From assembly GCA_002173095.1 (NCBI GenBank), contig NHBK01000024.1:22345-86344 (forward strand): DNA of 64,000 nucleotides, read 5' to 3'. The notes beneath the pieces were generated by a model. It was not told the DNA's origin. It did no database searches and saw only the letters and a program-made list of their open reading frames with translations. Origin of the DNA: Hyphomonadaceae bacterium TMED5 (GTDB lineage: Bacteria > Pseudomonadota > Alphaproteobacteria > Caulobacterales > Hyphomonadaceae). Shown here in pieces: positions 16,941 to 27,374 of this stretch; position 1 is the stretch's first letter, and each line of letters begins with the position of its first letter. The position numbers and the translations under genes were made by a program.

Positions 16941-19202
16941 ATGAAGCAGGAAATTTCCTATCCTAACGTCGCAACTGAGGTTCCGACGGAAGATTTGCTC
17001 GATATCAGAGGTTTATTGGAAGCGTTTAAGCGGCGTTTAGGTGCGTTTTTCGCGATAGCTCTGATCGTGTTTTCCCTAGTTGTTGTCTACACGCTTCAAC
17101 AAACACCGATGTATACAGCGACATCCAGCATTATGCTTGATGTACGAGAGCGTGAAGTCACGGACATTGAATCCGTTCTTGCTGGTTTGCCGGCAGACGC
17201 AGCGTCAGTGGAAACTGAGGTTAGGATCATTCAAAGTCGCGCTCTCGCCCGTCGTGTGGTCGATGAGTTAGATCTGACAGCAGACCCAGAGTTCAACTCG
17301 GCACTAAGAGAGCCTTCTGGATTCAAGCATTCAATACGCCAGGTTTTGGATTTCATCGGTCTTTTTAAACCCGATCAGGTTTTGCCAACAAATGTTCCGA
17401 GCCAAGAAGAACTGGCAGAGCGAACTCATCAACGAGTTGTAGGTTCTTTGATATCGGGACTGGAGGTTTCAAGAGTCGGAACCACTTACGTTATAAACAT
17501 TGCCTATACGAGTGAAGACCGGGCCAAAGCGGCACTCATAGCGAATACGTTCGCAGAGCAATATCAATTTGATCAGCTCGAAGCTAAATTTGATGCTACT
17601 GCACGCGCGAATGAGTGGTTAAATGAGCGCCTCTCGGTTCTGCGTGAGGAGGTTCTTGCTGCGGAAAATGCGATCGAAATCTATAGAGCAGATACCGGAC
17701 TTCTCAGTGCGGAAGGTTCATCACTGACTGAACAACAGATTTCGGACGTGAATAGCCAACTCATTCTTCAACGGGCCGAATACAATGAAGCGCTTGCCCG
17801 ATTGGATACCGTCCGGACACAGGTCAGTCGTGGAGCATCAGCCGATACGATGGCGGACGTTTTGAACTCTCAGCTGATCAGACAATTGCGCGGGCAGCAG
17901 GCTGAAGTTGCCAGACGTCGAGCTGAATTATCGTCGACATATGGACCACGACATCCGCAGATTCTGACTGTTGAGCGAGAAGCTGAGGATATCCAGGTTC
18001 AGATTGACCTAGAGGTCGCACGGATTGTTGCAAGTCTTGAATCTGAGGTTGAAGTTGCTCGAACCCGTGTACGATCGCTAGAGGGAAGTCTGAGTGAACT
18101 GCGGACAGAGCTTGGACAAAATAATCGTTCTTTAGTTCGCCTGCGAGAGCTCGAACGTGATGCTGACGCTTCCCGTACCCTTTATGAGAGCTTCCTGAAC
18201 CGGTTCCGGGAGACCGGCGCAGAGGAGACGTTCTCAGAAGCCGATGTGCGAATTGTATCTGAAGCGACGACACCAGGAAGTCCCAGCTCTCCAAATCTTA
18301 CGCTCAATTTGGCTTTTGCTATTGCACTTGCCGGTATCGCTGGCGTTGCGGCTATCGTCGTCTTGGAATTTTTTGACTCTGGTATTCGCACCGGGGATCA
18401 GGTTGAACGCGAACTTCGGGCCCCATTTGTCTCAACCGTGCCATTACTGTTTCCTGGGGTTCTTGGCTCCATAAAGCGGATGACTGGTGGTAAATCGAGG
18501 CCGGAGGATTGGATCACTGAAAAACCCCTTTCGAGTTTTACCGAGAGTTTTCGCGCAATTCGATCAGCGGTTCTGATCTCAAATCTCGACCAAAGGGCGA
18601 AAGTTGTAGCAGTGACGTCTGCACTTCCTGGCGAAGGTAAGACGACGACGTCATTAGCTCTCGCAAGGTTGTCGGCGATGGCAGGGGCGAAAACAATTGT
18701 CGTGGATTGTGACTTAAGACGCAAGGCGTTGTCCCGGACGGTCGCTCCGGATGAAAAAGAACGCCCTGGACTATTGGACGTTCTGTCGGGGCAAAAAAAC
18801 GTTTCTGAGGCAGTCGTTAAAGATACAGCAACAAACGCGGATGTGCTTGTGAATTTTGCTGGCGACTATACGCCGACCGACGTTTTTGGATCCGAACGGT
18901 TTGAAGGCCTTCTGAACGAACTGAAGCAGCGATACGATTTTATCATTCTGGATACAGCACCTGTGCTACCCGTGACAGAAACCCGAACGATCGCTCACAT
19001 GGCAGATACGAATGTACTGGTTGTCAAGTGGCGAAAAACCCCAAGATCGGCGGCGCAAGCTGCAATGGGGATTCTGAGCGATGTCGATGCCAAAGTCACA
19101 GGTGTGATCCTCTCGCAAGTAAATCCGCGTTCTAGAAATCGCGTTGGTTATGTGGATTATGGCTTCTACTATTCTAAATACCGCAACTATTACACTGAGT
19201 AG
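16941..19202 (+). CDS. Wzc/GumC-type polysaccharide co-polymerase with tyrosine autokinase domain
   Basis: 753 residues. An N-terminal Wzz domain has membrane helices near 37-55 and 455-480 and a long periplasmic coiled coil between. The cytoplasmic BY-kinase domain has Walker A in ALPGEGKTTTSLALARLSAM (561-580), Walker A' IVVDCDLRR and Walker B FIILDTAPVL. The last 17 residues hold seven tyrosines, the autophosphorylation cluster. Both halves are fused in one protein, as in Gram-negative Wzc. It controls EPS chain length and export together with the Wza-like lipoprotein. Confidence 0.92.
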   Translation: MKQEISYPNVATEVPTEDLLDIRGLLEAFKRRLGAFFAIALIVFSLVVVYTLQQTPMYTATSSIMLDVREREVTDIESVLAGLPADAASVETEVRIIQSRALARRVVDELDLTADPEFNSALREPSGFKHSIRQVLDFIGLFKPDQVLPTNVPSQEELAERTHQRVVGSLISGLEVSRVGTTYVINIAYTSEDRAKAALIANTFAEQYQFDQLEAKFDATARANEWLNERLSVLREEVLAAENAIEIYRADTGLLSAEGSSLTEQQISDVNSQLILQRAEYNEALARLDTVRTQVSRGASADTMADVLNSQLIRQLRGQQAEVARRRAELSSTYGPRHPQILTVEREAEDIQVQIDLEVARIVASLESEVEVARTRVRSLEGSLSELRTELGQNNRSLVRLRELERDADASRTLYESFLNRFRETGAEETFSEADVRIVSEATTPGSPSSPNLTLNLAFAIALAGIAGVAAIVVLEFFDSGIRTGDQVERELRAPFVSTVPLLFPGVLGSIKRMTGGKSRPEDWITEKPLSSFTESFRAIRSAVLISNLDQRAKVVAVTSALPGEGKTTTSLALARLSAMAGAKTIVVDCDLRRKALSRTVAPDEKERPGLLDVLSGQKNVSEAVVKDTATNADVLVNFAGDYTPTDVFGSERFEGLLNELKQRYDFIILDTAPVLPVTETRTIAHMADTNVLVVKWRKTPRSAAQAAMGILSDVDAKVTGVILSQVNPRSRNRVGYVDYGFYYSKYRNYYTE

Positions 19203-19274
19203 CGGTGATTATTTGATCTTTCGGAGACTGTGCTCTTTTTTGTGCAGAGCTACAACATTTGAAGGGGGAATGTT

Positions 19275-20231
19275 GTGTCCATAGATGTCATCATAACTTG
19301 CTACAATGAGGGTGATTTTATCGGTGAAGCGGTACAAAGCGTACTGGCTCAATCACGATCAGACCTGATCCAAAAAATCATAATCGCCGATGACGGTTCA
19401 GATAGTAAAACCATTAACCAGCTCAAAAAAGTATCTGAAGCGGATGAGCGAATTGAGGTTCTTTTTGGCGGTGGGGGGGCGGGTGTTTCCGCACAACGTC
19501 TGAATGCGTTGCGGTGTTCTGATGCCGACTACTTTGCCATTCTAGACGGCGATGATTACTGGGTCGAAGATAAAATAGAGACTCAGTTTTCCATTATAGT
19601 GGATCACCCTGAAACCGATCTGATCTATTCGAGGTATATATCATTTCCTGACGGGCACCCCGAAGACGGTGAGCTCGCAAGTGTAATAGATATCTCACAT
19701 TCAAAGAACCTTGAGAAAGAGTACTTTATTTCAGATCCACCGATTATTCCCTCGACGACTTTAATCAAACGCGCGACCTATGATGCCTGTGGTGGCTTTG
19801 CTGACGATTTGAAAGTATTCGAAGACACTGAGTTGTTTATTCGGCTTTGTGCAATTGGGCGTGTTCGATTTCAAGAGCAGCCCACGCTATATAAACGGTA
19901 TCACCCGAACAGTATAACAGGTGGCGTGAAAGATCTGATGGCGGACCATGCCAATGTTGCCTTTCGAGCGGCCTCTAGAAATCCGGAGCTTTTACCGCTT
20001 GTCCCCAGACGATTGAGTGAGCGCGCACGTAAGTTAGGCAATCTAAAGTTTGTCGTCGGTGACCGAGCTGCGGCAGTAGCCTTCCTGCGTCTCGCGGTAC
20101 AGCTGAACCCTTTGAGTATCTCTGCGTGGTCGGGGCTTGTAGGTGTCCAATTCGCGCCCGGACTTCTTGAAAAGGTTCTCGGTTCAAAACTCAAAGCGAA
20201 GCGACATGCTTTTGGCTATGAATGCAATTGA
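19275..20231 (+). CDS. Glycosyltransferase family 2
   Basis: 318 residues starting at GTG 19275 behind GGGGG. The GT-A fold is shown by VDVIITCYNEGDFIGEAVQS-like residues 3-22, IIADDGS and the metal-binding FAILDGDDYW (about 93-102). TTLIKRATYDACGGF and FEDTELFIRL complete the family pattern. It transfers a sugar from a nucleotide donor to the growing lipid-linked EPS unit on the cytoplasmic face. Third-last of the plus-strand EPS arm with 72 bp to wzc. Confidence 0.88.
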   Translation: MSIDVIITCYNEGDFIGEAVQSVLAQSRSDLIQKIIIADDGSDSKTINQLKKVSEADERIEVLFGGGGAGVSAQRLNALRCSDADYFAILDGDDYWVEDKIETQFSIIVDHPETDLIYSRYISFPDGHPEDGELASVIDISHSKNLEKEYFISDPPIIPSTTLIKRATYDACGGFADDLKVFEDTELFIRLCAIGRVRFQEQPTLYKRYHPNSITGGVKDLMADHANVAFRAASRNPELLPLVPRRLSERARKLGNLKFVVGDRAAAVAFLRLAVQLNPLSISAWSGLVGVQFAPGLLEKVLGSKLKAKRHAFGYECN

Positions 20232-20232
20232 G

Positions 20233-21369
20233 ATGTCCTTAGCCGTAAAAGTCTTTTTGGTCACTTGTGAATATCCGCCTTTTCCCGGTGGCATCGCCAC
20301 CTATTGTGGAGGATTGGTGGGGGCGCTGGAGGCGGCTGGCGTTGAGGTCGAAATTGCTGCGCCTCATTATCCGGAATTCGCGGGGCTCGAACTAGACAGG
20401 GATAATGTCCACAGAATTTTCGGTCACCATAATGTTTCACCCGAAGCTGCGTTGAAGCTGATTACGCTGCTTCGAGGCCAGCCGGCCGGAACTCTAGTTC
20501 TTGCAGCCGATATCAGAAGTGTAGCGATCCTCTACGCCACGGCACTGCTACATCGTAAATCTTATCGTGTTATGGTCCATGGAAGTGAAGCCAGTAAGTT
20601 TTCAGGTGGTTCAGTGGTGCATCGGATTTTGCGGCGGGCATACCTGTTTGCAGATGTGGTGCTCTATAACTCTGAAGCAACCGGAAGAATTTTCCGGAAC
20701 GCCGTGGGCAACCCAAGAAATGAATGTGTGACATATCTGGGGGTTGATCCGTACTGGTTTTCGTCGCCGCAAACCTCAGAGTTCGAAAATGAAGAGCTAC
20801 AGCAATTGGCGCAAGATCGCATTGTTTTCTGCTCCACCGGACGAATAGAGCCCCGAAAGGGACAGTTGGAGACTGTTCAGGCGTTGGCTCAGGCCAAAGA
20901 GCGGCATTGTCTGACTGATGTCGTATATTGTATCGCAGGCCGTGTAGAAGATGCAGGTTATGCGGCTCGTGTTGAACATGAGGCCGAACAACTTGGTGTT
21001 CCTGTGTTGTTTCTAGGACGTTTGTCGGATGATGACCTTAAGCGGCTATACCAACGGTCTGTCTGCCACATTTTATTTGCTCAGTCCTTGCCTGGAAAAG
21101 TTGAAGGATTTGGTCTGGTTTTGCTTGAGGCTGCGGCTCAGGGATGCCCATCTATTGCGAGTAACACCGGCGGCATTCCTGAGGTTATAGGAGACGATGA
21201 AGCGATTGTAGCGTCAGATGGCATCGAAGAATTGGGGCGGATTCTTGCGCGGATTGCGATGGACATCAAATTTCGTGAAGAACTGTCGAAAACGGCAAGC
21301 TCGAATTCCCGGGAATTTTCCTGGCGTAAATGCGCTAGTTTGAGCTTTGCGGAATTCAGTTTGAACTAG
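20233..21369 (+). CDS. Glycosyltransferase family 4
   Basis: About 378 residues from ATG 20233, one base after the preceding stop; in-frame ATG codons at 20206 and 20218 inside the upstream gene are alternatives. The N-terminal FLVTCEYPPFPGGIATY and C-terminal GRIEPRKGQLETV and EGFGLVLLEAAAQGCPSIAS are classic GT-B/GT4 motifs with the ExxGFxxxxxE donor site. It is the last gene of the plus-strand EPS arm. Its 3' end overlaps the convergent acyltransferase gene by 14 bp. Confidence 0.88.
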   Translation: MSLAVKVFLVTCEYPPFPGGIATYCGGLVGALEAAGVEVEIAAPHYPEFAGLELDRDNVHRIFGHHNVSPEAALKLITLLRGQPAGTLVLAADIRSVAILYATALLHRKSYRVMVHGSEASKFSGGSVVHRILRRAYLFADVVLYNSEATGRIFRNAVGNPRNECVTYLGVDPYWFSSPQTSEFENEELQQLAQDRIVFCSTGRIEPRKGQLETVQALAQAKERHCLTDVVYCIAGRVEDAGYAARVEHEAEQLGVPVLFLGRLSDDDLKRLYQRSVCHILFAQSLPGKVEGFGLVLLEAAAQGCPSIASNTGGIPEVIGDDEAIVASDGIEELGRILARIAMDIKFREELSKTASSNSREFSWRKCASLSFAEFSLN

Positions 21370-22393
21370 TTGGTCGCTGGCGACGTGATTTTGCTTGTAG
21401 TAAATGTCGAATTGGCGAGCGGTCAATTACTAGGCTCAACAACAGCCCTCCCATCGCGCTGAAGGCAAATGTGATCAGCAATGCCAGAATTTCGTCTTGA
21501 TTGAGCCCCGCTTTTTCAATCGCCGCGTATCCAATGAAGATCAGTGGTGGGTGCAAGAAATAGATCATGAGCGACTGCGCTCCGAACCATTCCAACGGTT
21601 TTGTCATTCCCCTGCTGTTTTTGGCAAAAATTCTGCAAATGCCAAGAATGGATACAGCAGCACTGAGAAAAAGTGCGTCAGCAGAAAATAGCTGTAATGG
21701 TTCTCGCCAGCTGGGGACTTCAAGGTCACTCAAAATGGCGGTGGTGTCTGAAATAATGAACAATATGCTCGATGCTAAGAACAGCAGAATTGGGATCAAC
21801 AAAGGAACTCGGATTTCTGCTAGGTATCTGAAAAGCGAGATCAGAAGAAACATGTATCCGACAATTCCAATGCCGAACGGAAGTGATGCTTTGATGTCAG
21901 CGGGAATTGTGCCAGCAAAAAGGTGAACGAGTGCGAAGCCCAACAAAGCCAGAAGCTTTCCAATCGAGTGAAGGGAAGCAAATGCAGCGTTCGCGACATA
22001 TAGTGTGAAGAACGCAGGCATGAACCAAAGCATTTCGAAGCCTGCAAATTCATCCAGTGTTTCTGCATTCCCCGACAAGATTGCGCAGCTCAGTCCTATC
22101 AACTGCGCATCGGCAGAGCGGTCTGGCGAAAGCAATAGATAGAATGGGATTCCATAAACAGCCGAAAATACGACGTATGGCCAAAGATACGACAAAGCCT
22201 TTTCCGGGATCTTTCTTAGACGTGCTTGCGTGAATGCAGATAACGCTAAAAAAGATCCAACATGGAATGAATACAGCCATTTATAAAATTCGTATGCTTT
22301 ATCATGAACCCAATAATTATGTCCTAAAATGACGAGCAGGATCAGGGTGCCTCGAAAAATTAAACGTGTTTTTGGATCTATCGACGAGATCAT
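21356..22393 (-). CDS. Acyltransferase family 3 (OafA-like) membrane protein
   Basis: 345 residues with about ten membrane helices. The N-terminal FRGTLILLVILGHN carries the family's Arg and His. LWFMPAFFTLYV and SLMIYFLHPPLIFIGY are other typical segments. It likely O-acetylates the EPS or its repeat unit across the inner membrane. Start ATG 22393 overlaps the upstream Wzy-like stop by one base (TGATG), so the two are translationally coupled. It convergently overlaps the GT4 gene. Confidence 0.85.
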   Translation of the reverse strand: MISSIDPKTRLIFRGTLILLVILGHNYWVHDKAYEFYKWLYSFHVGSFLALSAFTQARLRKIPEKALSYLWPYVVFSAVYGIPFYLLLSPDRSADAQLIGLSCAILSGNAETLDEFAGFEMLWFMPAFFTLYVANAAFASLHSIGKLLALLGFALVHLFAGTIPADIKASLPFGIGIVGYMFLLISLFRYLAEIRVPLLIPILLFLASSILFIISDTTAILSDLEVPSWREPLQLFSADALFLSAAVSILGICRIFAKNSRGMTKPLEWFGAQSLMIYFLHPPLIFIGYAAIEKAGLNQDEILALLITFAFSAMGGLLLSLVIDRSPIRHLLQAKSRRQRPTSSN

Positions 22394-23676
22394 CACAAGG
22401 CGCTGCTTTTAACGGTCATTCGTGTGGTTCCTGGCCGCCGTGACGGTAGAACACTCATGAGGCTGCAGAAGGTTGCAATCATCAAAAGCAGGGTCGTATC
22501 TAAGGCTTCTGTCGCCGCATAGATGAAAAGGAAGACTAAGAAGTATGCTGGAGCTCTTCTGAATGATCCTTCTAAATCCGTGCGTAGTTTGAAAAAACGA
22601 ATGAGTTCAAAAACCGCGGACCAAATCATAAAGAACGTGATTGCAATACCTAAAATTCCGGCCTCAGCAGGGATACGGTAAATCTCTCCATGAACGTTCA
22701 TTGAGAGCCCGCCGTTATCCCCGACGAGGCCATAGGTTTCTTTGGCCCATGCTTGATACCCTGTCGAGCCCACTCCTAGAATGGGTTGATCAAGGAACAA
22801 CTGCCAGGCATTTGCGTTTACGAATTTCCGAACGAGATCGCTATAATCTGTCAGATTGTTGATTTGTTGTAGTTCCGAAAGGGCTAGTTCAGGCCCGTCG
22901 GATTGAAGGATACTGTTCACTTGATTGGCGAGGTAACCTTCAGATTGAGATATAATCAGGAGTGCGGGTAAAACGGCCGCTAAGGACGCGCCTTTAAGAA
23001 GTGGGGATATATTGGATAAGAAAAAACAGGCCGCCAGAAGGAGGTAGGCTTTTCTTTCGCCGCTTAGAAAAACCAGAAGCGCAAGAATCCCCAAAACGAA
23101 ATAGAAAAAGAAAGTTCCCATGCGACCGTTAGCGAGCCGGTTTTTAAACATAAAAGTGAAAATTACGACGAGAGAAATCGAAGCTTTGGTGTCGGCCAAT
23201 CTCTTCCAGCCGGAAAAGTCTCCAAGACGGACGTGATAAAAAATCAGGTGAGCAAATATTAATCCGGATATGGCAAAAACTATTTTTAGAGTCCATTCAG
23301 TCCGCTGTTGGGGGGCGTGTATAAAATAATTGGTAATGCTGATGCTCGCCATCAGAATTAGAGCGCACTGAACGCTTCTTACCATTCCATCACCTAAATC
23401 CACACGCAAAGCTGTGACCGTCGAAATGATCACATAACCGAATCCGAGGAGTGCAAGCGGGGATTGGATGGATTTCCGATTTATCGGCCCCAAAAGTCCG
23501 ATAGCGGACAGCGCCAACATACAAAGAAACCCCAGAGCGGTAAGCTTATAGAGCAATGCAACAAGCAGAATTAGAAGGAAGCTTTCGGAAGCAAGGCATA
23601 GGGAAGGACTAAGCGGGCGTACGGAGGTTCCTACATGCCGTGTGGAGAACGAATTGTACGCTGAATGTCCTGTCAT
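22393..23676 (-). CDS. O-antigen ligase / Wzy-like polymerase (second copy)
   Basis: 427 residues from ATG 23676 (AGGGA upstream; a TTG five codons earlier is less likely). About 11 membrane helices. The large periplasmic loop contains FLDQPILGVGSTGYQAWAKE, the Wzy_C signature, and NVHGEIYRIPAEAGILG downstream. It is the better candidate EPS polymerase because it sits in the operon of ugd, epimerase, GT4 and acyltransferase. Only the class is certain from sequence. Confidence 0.85.
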   Translation of the reverse strand: MTGHSAYNSFSTRHVGTSVRPLSPSLCLASESFLLILLVALLYKLTALGFLCMLALSAIGLLGPINRKSIQSPLALLGFGYVIISTVTALRVDLGDGMVRSVQCALILMASISITNYFIHAPQQRTEWTLKIVFAISGLIFAHLIFYHVRLGDFSGWKRLADTKASISLVVIFTFMFKNRLANGRMGTFFFYFVLGILALLVFLSGERKAYLLLAACFFLSNISPLLKGASLAAVLPALLIISQSEGYLANQVNSILQSDGPELALSELQQINNLTDYSDLVRKFVNANAWQLFLDQPILGVGSTGYQAWAKETYGLVGDNGGLSMNVHGEIYRIPAEAGILGIAITFFMIWSAVFELIRFFKLRTDLEGSFRRAPAYFLVFLFIYAATEALDTTLLLMIATFCSLMSVLPSRRPGTTRMTVKSSAL

Positions 23677-23702
23677 CGTTTCCCTACTCAAAACAGTTGC
23701 AC

Positions 23703-24845
23703 CTAAGTATTTTCGATTTCGCGGTACAATTCATTCATTTTGGTGCACATCGTTTTGACGTCCCAATCAGAAAGATCAGACTGAAATGCTCCGTCGGTAA
23801 ATTTTTTCAGTAGCTCTGGTGAAGAAAGTGTACGTGAAATGCTTGCGCATGTCTGCTCGACGCTATCGGGAGCGGTTACTGCTCCATTAACGCCATCTTT
23901 CAGGATTTCTTCCAGGCCCGGAACATAATTGACGATGCAGGGTTTATTGCCGGCAAGGTATTGCATCACAACGCGCGGCAATCCCTCCTTTTCTGAGGTT
24001 AAAGTACATAGATCTGATAGAGCGATTAAATTCGCCGGATCCATTCTGTAACCGGGAATAATTACATTCTCAGCAATGCCAATTTCTTCCGCTCTCCGGG
24101 TTGCACCCTCTTTAAGCTGCCCCTCACCCGGTAACAGCAGGCGTACGTTTGGAGTGTTCTGTACAACAGTGCTAAACGCATCGATCAATGGCAGATGCCG
24201 TTTACGAGGTTCAAACGCTGCGAGCATAAGGACGACGAATGGCTTTTCTTCGTTCTCGCTAATACCCAATAGTGTTCGCCAGTCATCTGGGTATTGACCA
24301 TTTTTGAACCGGGAAAGGTCGAAACCGGAATGAATGATATGGTGTCGGTCGGTGGAGCCGACACCTTTTGCCAGGTACATGTCTTTTGTGCCCTGTGATA
24401 CATGGACGAAGGCCTCCGTGTAGGGGGCTACCCATTTTTCCAGAGCCAGATAAAGCAGCTTTGCGGCGAACCCGACGCCATCAAACGGAACAATATGCAC
24501 GCCATGTACTATGTGTCTGGCAGGAGAGTAGCGCGCCGCTAAACGCCCTAAAAAGCCCGCTTTACTTGTATGCGTATGCACAAAATCGGGCTTTATCTCA
24601 TTGAAGATGCTTTTGAGCTCAAAGAAGCATTTCAGATCCGTGATCGGTGATGGTTCTCGTATGAGAGACCGAACTTCGATCAATCGGAGCTTATCGGACA
24701 AAGCTTCATAGTGCTCAGGCGTGAAGTCTCTGCCATGGATGAGCGTGACATCATGACCTTCAGCTACCTGGCCGAGACACGTTGAGATCGTGTTCTCTTC
24801 GGCTCCGGCGCGATAAAGGCGCGTGATGACGTGAACGATTTTCAC
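23703..24845 (-). CDS. Glycosyltransferase family 4
   Basis: 380 residues from GTG 24845. GT-B organisation: an N-terminal acceptor half with VITRLYRAGAEENT and VHTHTSKAGFLGRLAAR, and a C-terminal donor half with LMLAAFEPRKRH, LLLPGEGQLKEG and TSEKEGLPRVVMQYLAGNKP, where the last glutamates bind the nucleotide sugar. A role in EPS repeat-unit assembly follows from its place 5 bp after the epimerase gene and just before the polymerase-like gene. Confidence 0.88.
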   Translation of the reverse strand: MKIVHVITRLYRAGAEENTISTCLGQVAEGHDVTLIHGRDFTPEHYEALSDKLRLIEVRSLIREPSPITDLKCFFELKSIFNEIKPDFVHTHTSKAGFLGRLAARYSPARHIVHGVHIVPFDGVGFAAKLLYLALEKWVAPYTEAFVHVSQGTKDMYLAKGVGSTDRHHIIHSGFDLSRFKNGQYPDDWRTLLGISENEEKPFVVLMLAAFEPRKRHLPLIDAFSTVVQNTPNVRLLLPGEGQLKEGATRRAEEIGIAENVIIPGYRMDPANLIALSDLCTLTSEKEGLPRVVMQYLAGNKPCIVNYVPGLEEILKDGVNGAVTAPDSVEQTCASISRTLSSPELLKKFTDGAFQSDLSDWDVKTMCTKMNELYREIENT

Positions 24846-24850
24846 CGCAT

Positions 24851-25861
24851 TCAGGTCCCGAAATAAGATTTATACCAGTCACAAAATTTGTGGATTCCGG
24901 TATTAACATCGGTAGAGGGTGTGTAACCGGTCAACGCTTGAAGTAGGTCGGGAGATGCGTAAGTTTGGGGAACATCGCCCTTTTGCATGGGCAGCATATT
25001 CTTGATTGCATCTTTGCCCATTTCCTTCTCAATCGCTTCTATAAAGTTAAGCAGGCCTACAGGTTGACCGCCGCCAATATTGACGACCCGAAATGGGGCT
25101 TGTTTTGAAAGGGTGTCTGACGCTCGCGAAGCATCCACACGATTAGATTCAGATGGTTGTACTGGCACTAGACGGATGATTGCTTCCACCAGATCTTCGA
25201 CATAGGTAAAATCCCGGCGCATCTTTCCCTGGCCGTAAACATCTATCGGTTGGTCACTCATCATTGCAGCAACGAACTTGAACAAAGCCATGTCAGGCCG
25301 TCCCCAAGGTCCGTACACAGTGAAGAACCGAAATGCTGTTGTGGGGATTTTCCATAGATGTGAATAGGAGTGGGCCATAACCTCCATTGATTTCTTGGAT
25401 GCTGCGTAGAGTGTCAGCGATTCATCGGTATGATCGCTTTCCTGAAAGGGAGTCTTCTCGTTTGCGCCATACACAGAGCTGGTCGAGGCCATAAGGAGGT
25501 GTTGCACCTTATGTTTCTTGGCGAGCTCAAGAATGTTCCATGATCCAACCAAGTTCGAAGAGACGTACGCTTCCGGGTGTTCCAGACTGTAGCGAACGCC
25601 TGCTTGTGCAGCGAGATGCACAATGACGTCAGGCGGCATTTCGTCAGTGGCTTGAGCGAGCATGTCGGTGTCTTCGAGCATGCCTAAAACCGGAGTAAAA
25701 GCATCAAACTTTGACAATTCTTTATGTCGATCTTTTTTTAGGTCGACATTGTAGTATTCGGTCATGCCGTCATAACCGACGACTTCATGGCCATCATGGA
25801 GAAGACGTTTAGCAAGGTGGAAACCAATAAAGCCGGCAGTTCCGGTAACAAAGTATCTCAT
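24851..25861 (-). CDS. NAD-dependent epimerase (UDP-glucuronate 4-epimerase type)
   Basis: 336 residues of the CapI/LspL branch: [17 protein letters not shown] at the start, [16 protein letters not shown], catalytic [19 protein letters not shown] near 150-168 and [20 protein letters not shown]. The family converts UDP-glucuronate to UDP-galacturonate. It directly follows ugd with an 11-bp gap, so the two probably make UDP-GlcA and UDP-GalA for an acidic EPS. Start ATG 25861 has AGGAGG upstream. Confidence 0.88.
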   Translation of the reverse strand: MRYFVTGTAGFIGFHLAKRLLHDGHEVVGYDGMTEYYNVDLKKDRHKELSKFDAFTPVLGMLEDTDMLAQATDEMPPDVIVHLAAQAGVRYSLEHPEAYVSSNLVGSWNILELAKKHKVQHLLMASTSSVYGANEKTPFQESDHTDESLTLYAASKKSMEVMAHSYSHLWKIPTTAFRFFTVYGPWGRPDMALFKFVAAMMSDQPIDVYGQGKMRRDFTYVEDLVEAIIRLVPVQPSESNRVDASRASDTLSKQAPFRVVNIGGGQPVGLLNFIEAIEKEMGKDAIKNMLPMQKGDVPQTYASPDLLQALTGYTPSTDVNTGIHKFCDWYKSYFGT

Positions 25862-25872
25862 CCGGATGCCTC

Positions 25873-27183
25873 CTACTCGCGACCCACGCTTACATATTTA
25901 AAGCCGCGCTTGGCCATATCTGCTGGCGCGTAGATATTGCGAAGGTCGACGACGATATTCTCATTGAGCATGGTTTTGGCGCGATCGAGATCCAGCGCAC
26001 GGAACTGATCCCATTCGGTCACGATGACCATAGCATCAGCGCCTTCAATGGCGTGGTATGGCCCGTCGCAGAACACCACATCTTCCAGCATGTGAGAGGC
26101 CTCTTTCATGCTTTCCGGGTCATAGGCGCGAACCTTGGCGCCTGCCGCCTGAAGGGCCGGGATGATGTCGAGGCTTGGTGCATCGCGCATGTCATCCGTG
26201 TTCGGCTTGAAGGCGAGGCCCAGCATGCCAATCGTTTTGCCAGAGACATCACCGCCCATAGCGTCAATGATCTTGGTCGCCATGGCTTTCTTACGGGCGG
26301 CATTTACCTCAACCACAGTGTCGACAATGCGGATAGGTGCGCCATGATCATTCGCCGTCTTGGTAAGGGCGAGCGTATCTTTCGGGAAGCATGAGCCGCC
26401 ATAGCCTGGGCCGGCATTGAGGAATTTCTTCCCGATCCGGTTATCAAGGCCAATCCCGCGAGAGACTTCCTGAACATTCGCGCCAACCTTTTCGCAAAGG
26501 TCTGCAATCTCGTTGATGAAGGTGATCTTCACCGCGAGGAAGGCGTTGGCTGCGTATTTGATCAGCTCTGATGTGCGTCGCGCTGTGAAGAGGATTGGCG
26601 TCTCATTGAGGTAGAGCGGGCGGTACAGCTCGCTCATCACTTCCTTGGCGCGCTCTTCTTCTGTGCCTACAACTACGCGGTCTGGAACCTTGAAGTCTTT
26701 AATGGCGGCGCCTTCGCGCAGGAATTCCGGGTTGGAGACAACCGCAAACTCAGCATCCGGGCGGGTCTTACGGATAATCTCTTCAACCTCATCACCTGTG
26801 CCAACTGGCACGGTGGATTTGGTGACGACAACGGTATAGCCATCCATGAGCTGAGCGATCTCTTCAGCCGCGCCATAGACATAAGACAGGTCTGCATGGC
26901 CATCACCGCGACGTGACGGTGTGCCAACGGCAATAAACACCGCATCAGCATTCTTGATCGCGTCAGCCGGGTCTGTGGTGAAGAACAGACGCTCTTCTTT
27001 CACATTCTTGGCGACAAGCTGATCAAGGCCCGGCTCATAGATGGGCATAATGCCCTGTTCCAGCCGCTCAATCTTGGATGCATCCTTATCTACACAGGTC
27101 ACCACATGGCCGAAATCTGCAAAACAGGCTCCGGAAACAAGGCCCACATAGCCAGTGCCGATCATAGTTACACGCAATGTCAT
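25873..27183 (-). CDS. ugd: UDP-glucose 6-dehydrogenase
   Basis: 436 residues from ATG 27183 (a TTG three codons earlier is the alternative). The NAD motif [18 protein letters not shown] is at the start, the catalytic cysteine is in [14 protein letters not shown] (about 255-268), and the C-terminal UDP-binding domain has [17 protein letters not shown]. It oxidises UDP-glucose to UDP-glucuronate with two NAD. First gene of the minus-strand EPS arm (ugd, epimerase, GT4, Wzy-like, acyltransferase). Confidence 0.94.
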   Translation of the reverse strand: MTLRVTMIGTGYVGLVSGACFADFGHVVTCVDKDASKIERLEQGIMPIYEPGLDQLVAKNVKEERLFFTTDPADAIKNADAVFIAVGTPSRRGDGHADLSYVYGAAEEIAQLMDGYTVVVTKSTVPVGTGDEVEEIIRKTRPDAEFAVVSNPEFLREGAAIKDFKVPDRVVVGTEEERAKEVMSELYRPLYLNETPILFTARRTSELIKYAANAFLAVKITFINEIADLCEKVGANVQEVSRGIGLDNRIGKKFLNAGPGYGGSCFPKDTLALTKTANDHGAPIRIVDTVVEVNAARKKAMATKIIDAMGGDVSGKTIGMLGLAFKPNTDDMRDAPSLDIIPALQAAGAKVRAYDPESMKEASHMLEDVVFCDGPYHAIEGADAMVIVTEWDQFRALDLDRAKTMLNENIVVDLRNIYAPADMAKRGFKYVSVGRE

Positions 27184-27374
27184 ATCCCCCAATTGCTTAA
27201 GCCTTTAGTGCAAGCCGATACAAGCTGACGCAAGCAAAAATGAAATCCTCTTGATTGAAGAATTTATGAAGGTCTACCATGGCGCAAGTGTGGTCAGTTA
27301 ATGCTCAATCACCTGGCATTGCTCTGAAATTCAACGATCTTGATAGGTTCCCGCTTTGGGTGACCTAACGTAAC

